Shown here: piece by piece, positions 24,010-32,628 of the stretch | Position numbering within the stretch: position 1 is the stretch's first letter | Layout of the letters: each line of letters starts with the position of its first letter | Program-made: the position numbers and the translations under genes | DNA from: JACQXM01 sp964569425 | GTDB lineage: Bacteria; Planctomycetota; Phycisphaerae; UBA1845 | Direction of reading: 5' to 3' | NCBI GenBank assembly: GCA_964569425.1 | Contig: CAZMVD010000036.1 | Coordinates: 1 to 33,735, forward strand | Length of the DNA: 33,735 nucleotides | Notes under the pieces: model-generated | Database searches by the model: none | Told to the model about the DNA's origin: nothing | The model's input: only the letters and a program-made list of their open reading frames with translations

Positions 24010-24639
24010 TCAGGATAAGGCCGCCAGCACCTTGCGGAATATCAGTTCGATTTCGGAACGTAACTCAGCGATGCTGGCATGATTGACAACTATATCATCG
24101 GCTCTTGCCCGCTTCTTGTCCAGAGGCAAAAGCCATTTTTCGCGCCGGTCCAGTTCCGCCCCATCCCAACCGCGCGTGGCCGCCACCCGGCGAAGGCGTT
24201 CCGCGCGCGTTGCCTCCACAAATATCACAACATCGCACAGGCGGTCCCAACCCGCCTCATAAAGCTTGGGCGCATCCAGCACAATTGCCCGGATGGACGC
24301 GTCAGATTCGAGTTCCGAACACAGCGACTCCCGCCGACTTTCGATACGCGGATAAAGCAGCGACTCCAACCGCCGTAGTTCATCCGGGCGCTCAAACACG
24401 ATCGCGGCCACGGCCCCTCGATCGACCCGGCCGTCGGGCGTGCACACGCCCTCCCCCCACCACGAGCGAACCGTAGCCGCCACATCCGGCCTGGCCAACT
24501 CGTCGTGAATCAACTGGTCGGCGTTGATTACGGCAGCGCCCAAGGACTCGAGTATTTGGGCGACGGTCGACTTTCCCGCCCCAATACCGCCGGTCAAACC
24601 GATGACCGGCTTGTGGGATGGCCTGCGGATTCTGTTCAA
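24010..24639 (-). CDS. coaE: Dephospho-CoA kinase
   Basis: CoaE catalyses the last step of coenzyme A synthesis, phosphorylating the 3'-OH of dephospho-CoA with ATP in the cytosol. The 209-aa protein has the P-loop VIGLTGGIGAGKST (about 12-25), the ADQLIHDELARP substrate-binding region, GRVDRGAVAAIVF, LLYP(R)IES, the LDAPKLYEAGWDRLCDVVIFVEA core and an LPLDKKRARADDIVVN segment matching the family's xKxxxADxVIxN motif. The length is typical. The start is a TTG at 24639 with no good Shine-Dalgarno. It overlaps the stop of a short upstream frame (TTGA), so translation may be coupled. Confidence 0.94.
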   Translation of the reverse strand: MNRIRRPSHKPVIGLTGGIGAGKSTVAQILESLGAAVINADQLIHDELARPDVAATVRSWWGEGVCTPDGRVDRGAVAAIVFERPDELRRLESLLYPRIESRRESLCSELESDASIRAIVLDAPKLYEAGWDRLCDVVIFVEATRAERLRRVAATRGWDGAELDRREKWLLPLDKKRARADDIVVNHASIAELRSEIELIFRKVLAALS

Positions 24640-24884
24640 TCAAGCCGCGTCACGAATGCCGGAAAAGCGCCCCGATACCCCTGGACCCCAATCACCTTGT
24701 CTTGCCCCGAAAGGCCCGTTACTAACGTCGAGGGCCCCTGCCCTAACCCGATTACACCCCAATCTTTCGGGATTCCTTCGGCTAGTGAAACTGCGGCACA
24801 TGGCCTGCAACCGCACCGAGAATACAGCCAGTTCCGCGGGACACGCACGCTCGGATGAGCGGTCGGCGACGGGCGATGCACCAC
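24636..24884 (-). CDS. Possible short gene coupled to coaE
   Basis: This 82-codon frame begins at a GTG (24884) and ends at a TGA whose first two bases overlap the coaE start codon (TTGA). The C-terminal half (DWGVIGLGQGPSTLVTGLSG, QDKVIGVQGYRGAFPAF) looks more protein-like than the Arg/Pro/Cys-rich first half. I recognise no family and see no Shine-Dalgarno, so it may be spurious. Confidence 0.25.
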   Translation of the reverse strand: MVHRPSPTAHPSVRVPRNWLYSRCGCRPCAAVSLAEGIPKDWGVIGLGQGPSTLVTGLSGQDKVIGVQGYRGAFPAFVTRLD

Positions 24885-24979
24885 TATTACGCAGTACTAT
24901 AGCCACTTGATCGGCTGTTGTCACCCCCCCGGTTCACGAAATTCAACGCGGGTTCCCGATCCGGAACTTGACCAGCGCC
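24640..24979. other. Mostly unassigned stretch between coaE and the VOC gene
   Basis: Apart from the weak 82-codon frame at 24636-24884, this 340-bp stretch shows no recognisable gene, repeat or strong hairpin. Open frames on the plus strand have low-complexity Pro/Ser/Arg-rich translations. Confidence 0.4.
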
Positions 24980-25381
24980 CTACAACGGAGCGTACGGCCA
25001 GTGCTGGCGGAGCTCCACCCGATTCCCCGCCGGGTCATGGGTACCGATGCGGCGGTCTGTCCAAGTCATCCCAGAAAGTTCCTGGAACCGGACACCCTCG
25101 TCGTCCAACTTCTGGCACGCATCTTGTAATGACGACACACGGATCGTCAACCGGCAGTCGACCGGTTCAATGCGGGGCTGTTCCACCAGATTGAAACGGA
25201 CTTCAAGTGGATAGGATCTGAATAAAAGTCGCACTTCTCCACTGGGGCCACTCGGGATCAGGCCCTGAGGAACCGGATTCAGTTCGGCCACCTCCTCGTA
25301 GAACCAGCGTAACGCGTCCTCGATCCCCAACGGCGCTTCCATGTGAACATGGTCGATCGCAACGATTCGGCTCTCGATCAT
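24980..25381 (-). CDS. VOC (glyoxalase/dioxygenase fold) family protein
   Basis: This 133-aa protein of the vicinal-oxygen-chelate superfamily is built from two beta-alpha-beta-beta-beta modules. Module 1 begins VAIDHVHMEAPLGIEDALRWFYEEV; module 2 contains RVSSLQDACQKLDDEGVRFQEL and ends HDPAGNRVELRQHW. His in DHVHME and Glu in NRVELRQ are at positions where the family binds its metal. The family includes glyoxalases, ring-cleavage dioxygenases and antibiotic-resistance proteins, and the substrate cannot be inferred here. It lies 45 bp downstream of amrA on the same strand, so co-transcription is possible. Confidence 0.85.
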   Translation of the reverse strand: MIESRIVAIDHVHMEAPLGIEDALRWFYEEVAELNPVPQGLIPSGPSGEVRLLFRSYPLEVRFNLVEQPRIEPVDCRLTIRVSSLQDACQKLDDEGVRFQELSGMTWTDRRIGTHDPAGNRVELRQHWPYAPL

Positions 25382-25426
25382 ACATGGGATGATGTAGACG
25401 TCAGTTCGCTCCCGGTCAACTGACGA

Positions 25427-26044
25427 TCACGCGGCGCCCCCTTCGTCGTTCGACTCCGAAAACACGACGGCCGTAAACGCCCAAACCTCGGTCTCACCCT
25501 TCTTCCAGGCATCCGCGGGAAGACCTGCCTTCATGACGCAGCATTGTGAAAGCGCTTCTTCCATGGTCCAGCCTCGATCGACCGGCACTCGGGGAAGGAA
25601 GCAGCCGCTGCGGTTTCCTCGACGGATGATCATGCCATGAACGCCCGGCGTCAGCGTCAGGGGGTCTGCGATACGCTGCAGCGGGGATAGGATCGATAGC
25701 TCAATCGTCAACCGCGGGAGATCCTCCAGGGTCAACGGACAGTGCTGGAAACGCGGATCGCGCAGCGCCGAGCGGGCCACCTCGCGCACCGATTCCTCGA
25801 CCCGATCGGTTGGTGCGAAGGTCCCGATACACCCACGAAGCTTTCCGCTCACCGAGAGGGTGACAAACAAGCCGTGGCATGACCCGGCCGGCGAAGCCAC
25901 GCTATCCGCAGCGTCCGACCGCGGAAGCGGCCTGCCGAGCGTTTCAGACACTGCTGCGCGGGCGGCACGCAACAACCGACGTTGTGCCTCGTGCGAGTCT
26001 GCCCAGGCGATCGAAGGTTCGCGAACTGTTGATGGCATGAACAT
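25427..26044 (-). CDS. amrA: AMMECR1-domain protein, AmmeMemoRadiSam system protein A
   Basis: This 205-aa protein spans the AMMECR1 domain: GLFVTLSVSGKLRGCIGTF (the LRGCIG core motif), DRVEESVREVARSALRDPRF, LTIELSILSPLQRI, GVHGMIIRRGNRSGCFLPRVP and a C-terminal WAFTAVVFSE strand. In bacteria this domain is usually encoded with a Memo-like protein and a radical SAM enzyme. Here the radical SAM partner is at 5129-6265 and no Memo gene is visible. The start ATG (26044) is preceded by GAGGG, with a second ATG two codons in. The function of the family is not established to my knowledge. A VOC gene follows on the same strand. Confidence 0.9.
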   Translation of the reverse strand: MFMPSTVREPSIAWADSHEAQRRLLRAARAAVSETLGRPLPRSDAADSVASPAGSCHGLFVTLSVSGKLRGCIGTFAPTDRVEESVREVARSALRDPRFQHCPLTLEDLPRLTIELSILSPLQRIADPLTLTPGVHGMIIRRGNRSGCFLPRVPVDRGWTMEEALSQCCVMKAGLPADAWKKGETEVWAFTAVVFSESNDEGGAA

Positions 26045-26317
26045 GAAACCCTCAGTCTACTATAGGAACCAGGACCGCCTTCGCAATCGGGGACTCGGCT
26101 GCTGAAAGTCGAGCCCTGTCGAACTCGTCGTCCCTGCCGCCTCCCGAATCGTCGTCACGCTTGCGCGGGCGCCGTCCGAGAAAATGCGAAGCTGATGCGT
26201 TCGTTATGGGTCGTTTGTTTAACCGGGGGACATTTTCTTCCGACAAACTGGTGGTTTCGGCAGCTTGCGATGATCGTCTAGCGGGCGCCGAGATTCACAG
26301 CCGTTGCGACCGCCTCC

Positions 26318-27598
26318 ATGAAGCCACCGCGGATTCAGGTCCTGCTCGACCAGGCGGAACTCACCCCGGAGGTCAGTCGCGCGTTGCGTCAGATCGGCGC
26401 CGAAATCGAGCTTTCCAATTTTGCACGCCCGGCGCGAGCGCAGCGGGATACGCCGGTGGATGCACGGTTGATTGTCTCCGCCGACGCTGCGTCGCTGCGA
26501 ACCACCTCGGCCCGATTCGATCAACTCACCAGTTGCTTCGATGCCGACCCGTGCGCCACGCTGGTTTTGTCGACCCGACCGTTGACACCGGGAAACGAAG
26601 CGGAGCGCGCCGTCGGCCACCGCGCCATCGGCTTTGCGGCAGCACTCTCGCGCGACGAACTCGCCGGCAGGTTGGCGGCGATGTGCGGGTTGCGTCCGTC
26701 GCTCCATGCCCTGCACCGCGAGCTTCGTTCGCTGCGTCGCTGCCATGCGCAGCAGGTGGACGACCTGCGCCGCCTGAGTGACGAGCGCCGCCTGGCCGGC
26801 ATGATTCAGCGGGACCTTCTGCCGAACCGAATCCCCAATATCCGCAACGCCGCCGTACACACGTTGTTCCAGCCCGCGGACGAGGTCAGCGGGGATCTGT
26901 TCGACATCGTGCGCCTGGACCACAACCACGTCGCGCTGTTTCTGGTCGATGCGACCGGGCACGGGTTAGCGGCCGCGTTGCTGGCGGCCTTCGTGAAGCG
27001 GGCGCTGCGTGCCCTGAGCTTCGAGGGGCGGGCGCCGCTCATCGCTTCACCCGATGACGTTCTCTGCAAACTCAACGAGGAACTGCTGCACGCCGAACTC
27101 ACCGAGTGCCACTTTGTCGCCGCGACGTACGCGATTTATCACGAGCGTACGCGCGAGATCCACTGGGCGCGCGGCGGCGGATCGTACCCGATCGTCATCC
27201 GCGACGGGCGCGCGCAGCAGATCCTCAGCGCCGGTCCCATCGTCGGCGCCGACGCGGGGGCGGGGTTTGAGGTGGTCCGCATGCGTCTGGCGCCCGGCGA
27301 GACGATTCTCTTTCATACGGACGGTTTGGATGCCATGCTGGTACACAACGGTCATCAAGCTGCGGCCGCGGACATCGAACACACCGATTGGTTTCGCTCT
27401 CTGGGCGACCGCGACATCCCCACGGAACTACAGGCGCTCGAAGCCGCGCACGAGCAGTTTGTGCTGGGCAACACGCGGGGCGACGACCTGACGGTCATTG
27501 CCCTGGAAGCGCGGCCGTCGCTTACCCCGCACGAACCCGTCCCCGCGCTCGCTCCGGTAGAGAGCTTCACTCCCGCGCTTGCCGGCGTGTATCTGTAA
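26318..27598 (+). CDS. SpoIIE/RsbU-type PP2C serine phosphatase with N-terminal receiver-like domain
   Basis: The 426-aa protein ends in a PPM/SpoIIE phosphatase domain (about 165-400). Metal and catalytic motifs are present: EVSGDLFDIVRLDHNHVALFLVDATGHGLAAAL, the TDGLDAM motif near residue 335, and RGDDLTVIALE. Such enzymes dephosphorylate anti-sigma-factor antagonists or similar partners. The N-terminal 120 residues (RIQVLLDQAELTPEVSRAL...) resemble a response-regulator fold but lack the usual acidic pocket and phospho-Asp, so a degenerate receiver is a reasonable guess. A short coiled coil (RELRSLRRCHAQQVDDLRRLSDERRLA) links the two. Immediately before the catalytic core is MIQRDLLPNRIP, the typical linker sequence of RsbU-like phosphatases. 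No cognate STAS or kinase gene is adjacent. Confidence 0.9.
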   Translation: MKPPRIQVLLDQAELTPEVSRALRQIGAEIELSNFARPARAQRDTPVDARLIVSADAASLRTTSARFDQLTSCFDADPCATLVLSTRPLTPGNEAERAVGHRAIGFAAALSRDELAGRLAAMCGLRPSLHALHRELRSLRRCHAQQVDDLRRLSDERRLAGMIQRDLLPNRIPNIRNAAVHTLFQPADEVSGDLFDIVRLDHNHVALFLVDATGHGLAAALLAAFVKRALRALSFEGRAPLIASPDDVLCKLNEELLHAELTECHFVAATYAIYHERTREIHWARGGGSYPIVIRDGRAQQILSAGPIVGADAGAGFEVVRMRLAPGETILFHTDGLDAMLVHNGHQAAAADIEHTDWFRSLGDRDIPTELQALEAAHEQFVLGNTRGDDLTVIALEARPSLTPHEPVPALAPVESFTPALAGVYL

Positions 27599-27659
27599 TC
27601 GCCGATCACTCCGCCGCCCCCGTCTCGGATTGCCGGCCCGTTGGGCGTAGAATGCGCAC

Positions 27660-29084
27660 ATGAAGCCGGCTTCCAATGACCTGTCGACCGTGTCCGCCGC
27701 GATGCCCACCCCGACGACCGTCGAGGTGCTGCTGGCCCCCTGGCGCTATTTGTTCCGCCCGGGGAAAGCGGCGGCGTGCATGGTCGCGGCACGGCCGGGG
27801 GCGTTCTGGCTGCACTTCGCGCTTGGCAACCTCTTGCTCGCAATGACCGTTTTCGGGGTGTCGTTGTGGGCCGACACCAGAGTCGCCCAACCAACCATGA
27901 TCACGGTGCCCCATGCGGAGAATGCCCAACTTTCCTATAGGTTTCAAGTGCGAGGTCTTGCGGAGACGTGGCAAGACTGGACGTCGAGCGGATGGTTGGA
28001 GGAGATGATTACCGGCTTGGTCTTCCTGCCCCTTTTCGTAGTCCTCTGCGCCGCACTGCTTGCCTGGTTCCAACTGCCTGTCGTACATCGCGGCGATTCC
28101 GTCGTTATATCGTTTCAAGCGACTTTTCGCGTTGTGGGCAGCGCCGGAAGTTGTCTCATCGTGTTGACTTTCTTGGTTGACTCCATCGCAGTCCACGCCG
28201 TACAAAACCATCGACTATGGTTCGCCACAAATGCGGGGGAGTACTGGCTGTATTATGCCGTGGCGGCGATCGCATCGGGATTGGCATCGATCTGGCTGTT
28301 GATCTCCTGGGTTGCAGTGGGAGTTCGTTCCGCGATTCTCAGGACGGAGGACAACGATTCGACGATTTATTGCGAGGGGTGCGGGTACAACGTGACCTAC
28401 CAGCGAAACGACGATCTTTGCCCCGAGTGCGGCAAGGCGGTCGAAGAATCCGCCGATCGCAATCGACAACGCAGGCATTCCGGCTGGCGAAAGGGGTTTG
28501 GAGGGGACCGTTGGGTATTCGAGTCGTTTGGAATCGTCCTTCGCGGTTCGAGTCACTACGCCTTACTCAAATGCCGAAAGCCGATGCAGCGCCGCGCGCC
28601 GTTTGCCCTCTTTCACTTTCTGACTATGGGAACCTGCGCGGCCATCTGGATTGCCGGAACCGTCAGTCTTGTTTGGGAAACCGAACCCGGTGATGAAATG
28701 AAAACGGCAATCACTGCCCTGGCACTTATACTTGCATTCCTGGTACCGCTCGCCGGCTGGCTCACGCATCGGTTGGTGGCCGCGGTGGTGAGTACGTGGT
28801 GGTTCGTGCGCGACATGCTGCCGCGGCCGCAGGTGGCGTACGTGGTGCTGGTGTATGAGACGGCCTTTCTGTGGGTCTTCTGCCTGTACAACAGCGCGCT
28901 GCTCACCAGTTTCTTCCTCTACGAGAAGTGGATGACGCAACTTCTCGGCCGCCAGTTCTGGAACAACCTGTTCAACGCCCCCACCGAGCCGCTCGCCGTG
29001 CTCGGCGGCAATGCGGCGCTGATCCTGTGGTGGATGCGGCGCTATCACCGCTGCCTTATGGCCGTCCGCTGGGCGAACCACTGA
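27660..29084 (+). CDS. Multi-pass membrane protein with a central zinc ribbon
   Basis: This 474-aa protein has about eight hydrophobic helices in two groups (about 50-230 and 320-465). Between them lies a cytosolic loop with a four-Cys zinc ribbon, YCEGCGYNVTYQRNDDLCPECG (two CxxC pairs, about 240-260). The C-x-x-CGY-N/D...CPECG form is one I associate with Planctomycetota membrane proteins. No catalytic motif is seen and I know no function. The start ATG lies 61 bp after the phosphatase gene on the same strand. A 7-bp repeat element begins three bases after the stop codon. Confidence 0.75.
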   Translation: MKPASNDLSTVSAAMPTPTTVEVLLAPWRYLFRPGKAAACMVAARPGAFWLHFALGNLLLAMTVFGVSLWADTRVAQPTMITVPHAENAQLSYRFQVRGLAETWQDWTSSGWLEEMITGLVFLPLFVVLCAALLAWFQLPVVHRGDSVVISFQATFRVVGSAGSCLIVLTFLVDSIAVHAVQNHRLWFATNAGEYWLYYAVAAIASGLASIWLLISWVAVGVRSAILRTEDNDSTIYCEGCGYNVTYQRNDDLCPECGKAVEESADRNRQRRHSGWRKGFGGDRWVFESFGIVLRGSSHYALLKCRKPMQRRAPFALFHFLTMGTCAAIWIAGTVSLVWETEPGDEMKTAITALALILAFLVPLAGWLTHRLVAAVVSTWWFVRDMLPRPQVAYVVLVYETAFLWVFCLYNSALLTSFFLYEKWMTQLLGRQFWNNLFNAPTEPLAVLGGNAALILWWMRRYHRCLMAVRWANH

Positions 29085-29086
29085 GG

Positions 29087-29135
29087 GAATGGCGAATGGC
29101 GAAAAAGCGACGGAGGCACGAAGCCACGAAGGGAG
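29087..29135 (+). repeat. Third copy of the GAATGGC heptamer / GCACGAAG element
   Basis: GAATGGC GAATGGC (29087-29100) is followed by a degenerate unit, then GGCACGAAGCCACGAAGG (29115 onward). The same combination of heptamers followed by GCACGAAG blocks occurs after groEL at 1314-1490. Both copies start close to the stop codon of the preceding gene. Confidence 0.6.
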
Positions 29136-29280
29136 TAACACGAGCACCGTACGCCAGGCGAAACTCTCCGGCCCGTGTTGATAGGTATCGGTCCGCTTGA
29201 GAAACCGCGCGACGTTGCCCCTCTGCGCAGTTCATGCCTTTTCAGTGCCGGCGCGCAAGCAAAGCACGCCTCCCGATCGA

Positions 29281-29319
29281 CCGATAAGCCATAGGAAGCC
29301 CGTTCAGGAGGCCTATCGG
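29281..29319 (+). promoter_or_regulatory. Inverted repeat covering the start of the ABC permease gene
   Basis: CCGATAAGCC (29281-29290) can pair with GGCCTATCGG (29310-29319) with one mismatch. The second arm includes the end of the AGGAGG Shine-Dalgarno (29306-29311) and the first base of the GTG start codon, so folding would limit ribosome access. Confidence 0.4.
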
Positions 29320-30146
29320 TGAATCCGCGCGCCGCGGACCATGGCTGGTCGTCGGAACTCTGGCGTTACCGTCAGCTTCTTTGGAGCCTGACGTGGCGCG
29401 AGGTGCGCGTGCGCTACAAACAGTCGCTGCTGGGCATCGGCTGGGCGGTGCTGCTGCCGCTGGCGACGATGCTGGTTTTCGCGTTCGTGTTCACGCGCGC
29501 CGTCGACGTGCGGGCGCTGCCGGGCATCGAGGCGCCCTACGCCCTGTACGCCTTCGCCGGGCTGGTGCCGTGGACTTTTTTCGCCGCCGGCCTGACGGGG
29601 TGCGTCAACTCGCTGGTGGCCAACCGCAACCTGGTGACCAAAGTCTATTTTCCCCGCGAGGTGTTCCCGTTGTCCTGCGTGGGCAGCGCGCTGGTGGACT
29701 TCCTGATCGCGCTGGGCGTGATGGTGCTGCTGATGCTCTTCTACCACGCACGCGGCGATTGGCCCATGGCCGTTACGCCCGCGGTGCTGGTGGTTCCGAT
29801 CGTGGTGCTGGTGCAGATCATCTTCACGGTGGGCCTGGGGATGCTGCTGGCGATGGGCAACTTGTTTTATCGCGACGTCCGACCCATCACCGCCGTGGTG
29901 GTGCAGCTTTGGATGTTCGTTTCCGGCGTGGTGGTGCCGATTCCGCGAGATGGTTCGCTGACCGCGCAGGTGCTTTCACTGAACCCGATGGCGCCGCTGG
30001 TGCAGGCGTTCCGCGACACACTGCTCCATGGTCGCATGCCCGAGGCCACGGGGCTGATCTACGCGGGCGCTGTCGCGAGCGCGGCGCTGATCGTCGGCTG
30101 GATCGTATTCCGTCGGGCGGCGCACCGCTTTGCGGAGTGCATCTGA
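29319..30146 (+). CDS. ABC-2 type polysaccharide export permease (Wzm/KpsM-like)
   Basis: This 275-aa inner-membrane permease belongs to the ABC-2 family that exports O-antigen or capsular polysaccharide. It has an N-terminal amphipathic segment WRYRQLLWSLTWREVRVRYKQS-like (the typical L-x-x-RD/E-x-x-x-RY-x-x-S motif), then about six hydrophobic helices. Other family features are PYALYAFAGLVPWTFFAAGL, the KVYFPREVFPL loop, NLFYRDVRPI and LNPMAPLVQAFRDTLLHG. The GTG start has a perfect AGGAGG seven bases upstream. Its stop codon overlaps the start of the ATPase gene by one base (TGATG), so the pair is translationally coupled. It is the first gene of the export and glycosylation operon that runs off the window. 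Confidence 0.93.
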   Translation: MNPRAADHGWSSELWRYRQLLWSLTWREVRVRYKQSLLGIGWAVLLPLATMLVFAFVFTRAVDVRALPGIEAPYALYAFAGLVPWTFFAAGLTGCVNSLVANRNLVTKVYFPREVFPLSCVGSALVDFLIALGVMVLLMLFYHARGDWPMAVTPAVLVVPIVVLVQIIFTVGLGMLLAMGNLFYRDVRPITAVVVQLWMFVSGVVVPIPRDGSLTAQVLSLNPMAPLVQAFRDTLLHGRMPEATGLIYAGAVASAALIVGWIVFRRAAHRFAECI

Positions 30147-31411
30147 TGGGTGAGCATACGGTGCGCTTCGCGCAGGTTTCCAAACGTTTCCGCCTGGGCG
30201 AAAACCACGATTCGCTGCGCGACGTGCTGGCGACATCGCTGGGCCGCCTGTGGGGGGGGCAGCGGCGGCGCAACGGACATGACACGCTGTGGGCACTACG
30301 CAACGTGACCTTTTCCGCCACGCGCGGCGAGGCGCTGGGCATCATCGGGCCCAACGGCGCGGGCAAGAGCACGGCGCTCAAGTTGCTGGCGCGCATCCTG
30401 CGGCCGGATGCGGGATGCGTGTACGTGCGCGGCCGCCTGGCGGCGCTGATCGAAGTGGGGGCCGGGTTTCACGGGGACCTGTCGGGGCGCGAGAACATTT
30501 TTCTCAATGGGGCGATCCTGGGCATGAGCCGCGCGGAGATCCGGCGGAAGCTGGATGCGATCGTGGCGTTCGCAGGTCTGGAGCGGTTCCTGGACACGCC
30601 GGTCAAGCGCTACAGCTCGGGCATGTACGCGCGGCTGGGGTTTTCCATCGCCGCGCACGTCGAGCCGGACGTGCTGCTAGTGGACGAAGTGCTCTCGGTG
30701 GGCGACGCGGTCTTCCGCATGCGCTGCCTGGAACAGATGCGGCGGCTCCTGGCCGCGGGAACCACGCTGGTCTTTGTCACGCATCAGCTCGAGCAGATGC
30801 AGTCGATCTGCCGGCGGGCGATCGTGTTGCAGGAAGGAGCGGTCGCGTTTGAGGGCGCCGCGCGCGACGCGGTGGGCCATTACGTGCGCGCGATGGCGCA
30901 CGCCGGTGTAGAGCGGGCCACCGACCTGGCGACGGCCGGCGGCGCGGTCGAAGTGGCGGAACTGCGATTCCTGGACGAGCACCAACGGGAACTGCCGTGT
31001 GCGCGATCGGGCGCGGCGCTGTGCATCGCTCTGCGACTGGTGGCACGACGAAACCTGCGCCGCCTGGTGGTGGAACTCAACCTGCGCTCCGCGGCCGGCG
31101 AGATGTTGATGAGCCTGAACTCGGGGCGCAGCGGATTCGAATGCCACGCTCCGGCGGGGGAAAGTGTCTTTGACGTGACACTACCCGGGCTGCCGGTCTC
31201 GGGAGGACAGTACTTCTGGAACGTGCGTGCATGGGATGCAGATACGGGCACCACGGAACTGGACACGCCGTTCGCCTTCCCCCTGGTGGTGGACGACGGC
31301 GGGCGCGGAACCGGGCCGGCGTTCGTCGAGCCCTCCTGGACCCTGCGCGACTCCGAGGTATCCGCCTTGCCGGACGGCGCGACCTCACTCGCTACCGCAG
31401 GAGCGCTTTGA
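30146..31411 (+). CDS. Polysaccharide ABC transporter ATPase with C-terminal substrate-binding domain (Wzt-like)
   Basis: This is the 421-aa ATPase partner of the permease. The nucleotide-binding domain carries Walker A GPNGAGKS (68-75), the family-specific LIEVGAGFHGDLSGRENIFLNG (101-122), signature YSSGMYARLGFS (156-167), Walker B VLLVDEVLSVGD (176-187) and the switch His in FVTHQLEQM. From about residue 250 the protein continues in a beta-rich domain (VEVAELRFLDE...GLPVSGGQYFWNVRAWD). This matches the carbohydrate-binding C-terminal domain of Wzt-type proteins, which recognises the capped end of the glycan before export. The start overlaps the permease stop (TGATG). A longer in-frame extension upstream is antisense-free but lies inside the permease gene and is not used. 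Confidence 0.93.
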   Translation: MGEHTVRFAQVSKRFRLGENHDSLRDVLATSLGRLWGGQRRRNGHDTLWALRNVTFSATRGEALGIIGPNGAGKSTALKLLARILRPDAGCVYVRGRLAALIEVGAGFHGDLSGRENIFLNGAILGMSRAEIRRKLDAIVAFAGLERFLDTPVKRYSSGMYARLGFSIAAHVEPDVLLVDEVLSVGDAVFRMRCLEQMRRLLAAGTTLVFVTHQLEQMQSICRRAIVLQEGAVAFEGAARDAVGHYVRAMAHAGVERATDLATAGGAVEVAELRFLDEHQRELPCARSGAALCIALRLVARRNLRRLVVELNLRSAAGEMLMSLNSGRSGFECHAPAGESVFDVTLPGLPVSGGQYFWNVRAWDADTGTTELDTPFAFPLVVDDGGRGTGPAFVEPSWTLRDSEVSALPDGATSLATAGAL

Positions 31412-31413
31412 CC

Positions 31414-32628
31414 ATGCGCGTGTGCATCTTCGGCGACGCGCGTTCGGTGCACGTGCAGCGCCTGGCGGCGGGGCTGGCGGCGCGTGGCGTGTCGCTGCAC
31501 GTCGTCACCCACAAGCCGGCCGAAGTCCCCGGTGCCACCGTCGAACCGTTTGCCGTTCCGCGCGCTGCGTGGAGCAACCCGCGCCGCTGGGACGCCCGCC
31601 GGCTGCGGTACCTGCGCTCGTTTGCGCAGCGTTTCGACGTAGTTCATATTCACTTTCTCCACGATTGGGGCTTCACGGGCGAGATGCTGGACGAGGGTTG
31701 CTTCGTCGTTACGCCATGGGGTTCAGACATCGTCCCTCCGCCGGGAGAGGGGTTGCCCACCGAGCCACTGCGCGAAACGCGAGTCAGGATGCTTCGGAGT
31801 GCCCGCAAGGTAACCGCATGGGGTTCCTGGTTTGCAGGGGCGGTGGCGCGGTTTGCGGGGATCGAAGCGGAGCGTATCGAGAGGTTGCCGCTGGGGGTGG
31901 ACCTCCATCTCTTTCGCCCCATGGCACGAAGCCCGCGCGACGCGCGCGCCGGACATCGTGTGGGCTTTTTCAAGGGCTTTCGCGAGGTTTACGGGGCGAC
32001 TTTCCTGGTTCGCGCGATGCCCACCGTTCTGGTGGAATTCCCCCGTACTCAGTTTCACCTCATCGGCGATGGGCCGCAGCTTACGGCCTGCAAACAGCTC
32101 GCGGGACGGCTGGGCGTGGATTTCTCTATTCAATGGATTGCCCGACAGGCGCACCGCAACCTTCCGCACCATCTGGCAGGCTGGGACCTGACCGTCATTC
32201 CATCGTTGTGCGAGAGCTTCGGCGCTGCGGCCCTGGAGTCATCGGCCATGGAGGTGCCGGTGGTAGCTTCCCGCGTCGGCGGTTTGCCCGAAACGGTGCG
32301 CGACGGCGTGACCGGAACGCTCGTGCCGCCGGCCGCGCCGGAGCAACTGGCCGATGGCATCATCCGCATGCTCAACGACAGTGACCTTCGACGACAGATG
32401 GGCGCTTCAGGTCGAGCGATGGTAGCGGCGGAGTATGAATGGGGAGCCATCCTGGATCGGTGGGTGAAGGTGTACGCGGAAGCGATTGGAGGACGAAAGG
32501 GCGAGAACCACAATGTGAGCAGCGAGCGCGGCGGATCCAGCGGCCAGGCGCATTTGGCGATCGACACACGGCCGTTGGTGGAGACACGCGCACGAGAATT
32601 CGTCGGAAGCGAGACCGGTCGTGAGTGA
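31414..32628 (+). CDS. GT4-family glycosyltransferase
   Basis: This 404-aa GT-B-fold glycosyltransferase starts MRVCIFGDARSVHVQRLAAGLAARGVSLHVVT, an N-terminal Rossmann domain with the acceptor side. The C-terminal half carries the donor-site pattern of GT4 enzymes: IERLPLGVDLHLF, FPRTQFHLIGDGPQL, PSLCESFGAAALESSAMEVPVVASRVGGLPE (the E-x7-E motif), and a final helix. The ATG lies two bases after the ATPase stop. The last 50 residues (ENHNVSSERGGSSGQ...) extend past the usual end and are low in structure. The gene overlaps the next glycosyltransferase start by 8 bp. It probably adds a sugar to the glycan exported by the preceding transporter; the sugar cannot be told. Confidence 0.92.
   Translation: MRVCIFGDARSVHVQRLAAGLAARGVSLHVVTHKPAEVPGATVEPFAVPRAAWSNPRRWDARRLRYLRSFAQRFDVVHIHFLHDWGFTGEMLDEGCFVVTPWGSDIVPPPGEGLPTEPLRETRVRMLRSARKVTAWGSWFAGAVARFAGIEAERIERLPLGVDLHLFRPMARSPRDARAGHRVGFFKGFREVYGATFLVRAMPTVLVEFPRTQFHLIGDGPQLTACKQLAGRLGVDFSIQWIARQAHRNLPHHLAGWDLTVIPSLCESFGAAALESSAMEVPVVASRVGGLPETVRDGVTGTLVPPAAPEQLADGIIRMLNDSDLRRQMGASGRAMVAAEYEWGAILDRWVKVYAEAIGGRKGENHNVSSERGGSSGQAHLAIDTRPLVETRAREFVGSETGRE

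Noticed and set aside
26052..26246. 64-codon minus-strand frame just upstream of amrA
   Set aside because: It has a TTG start with no ribosome binding site and a charged low-complexity translation. The position alone is not enough.
29381..30145. Long in-frame upstream extension of the ATPase gene
   Set aside because: It lies in another frame inside the permease gene and its translation is Arg/Ala/Gly-rich. The ATPase domain starts at the ATG at 30146.
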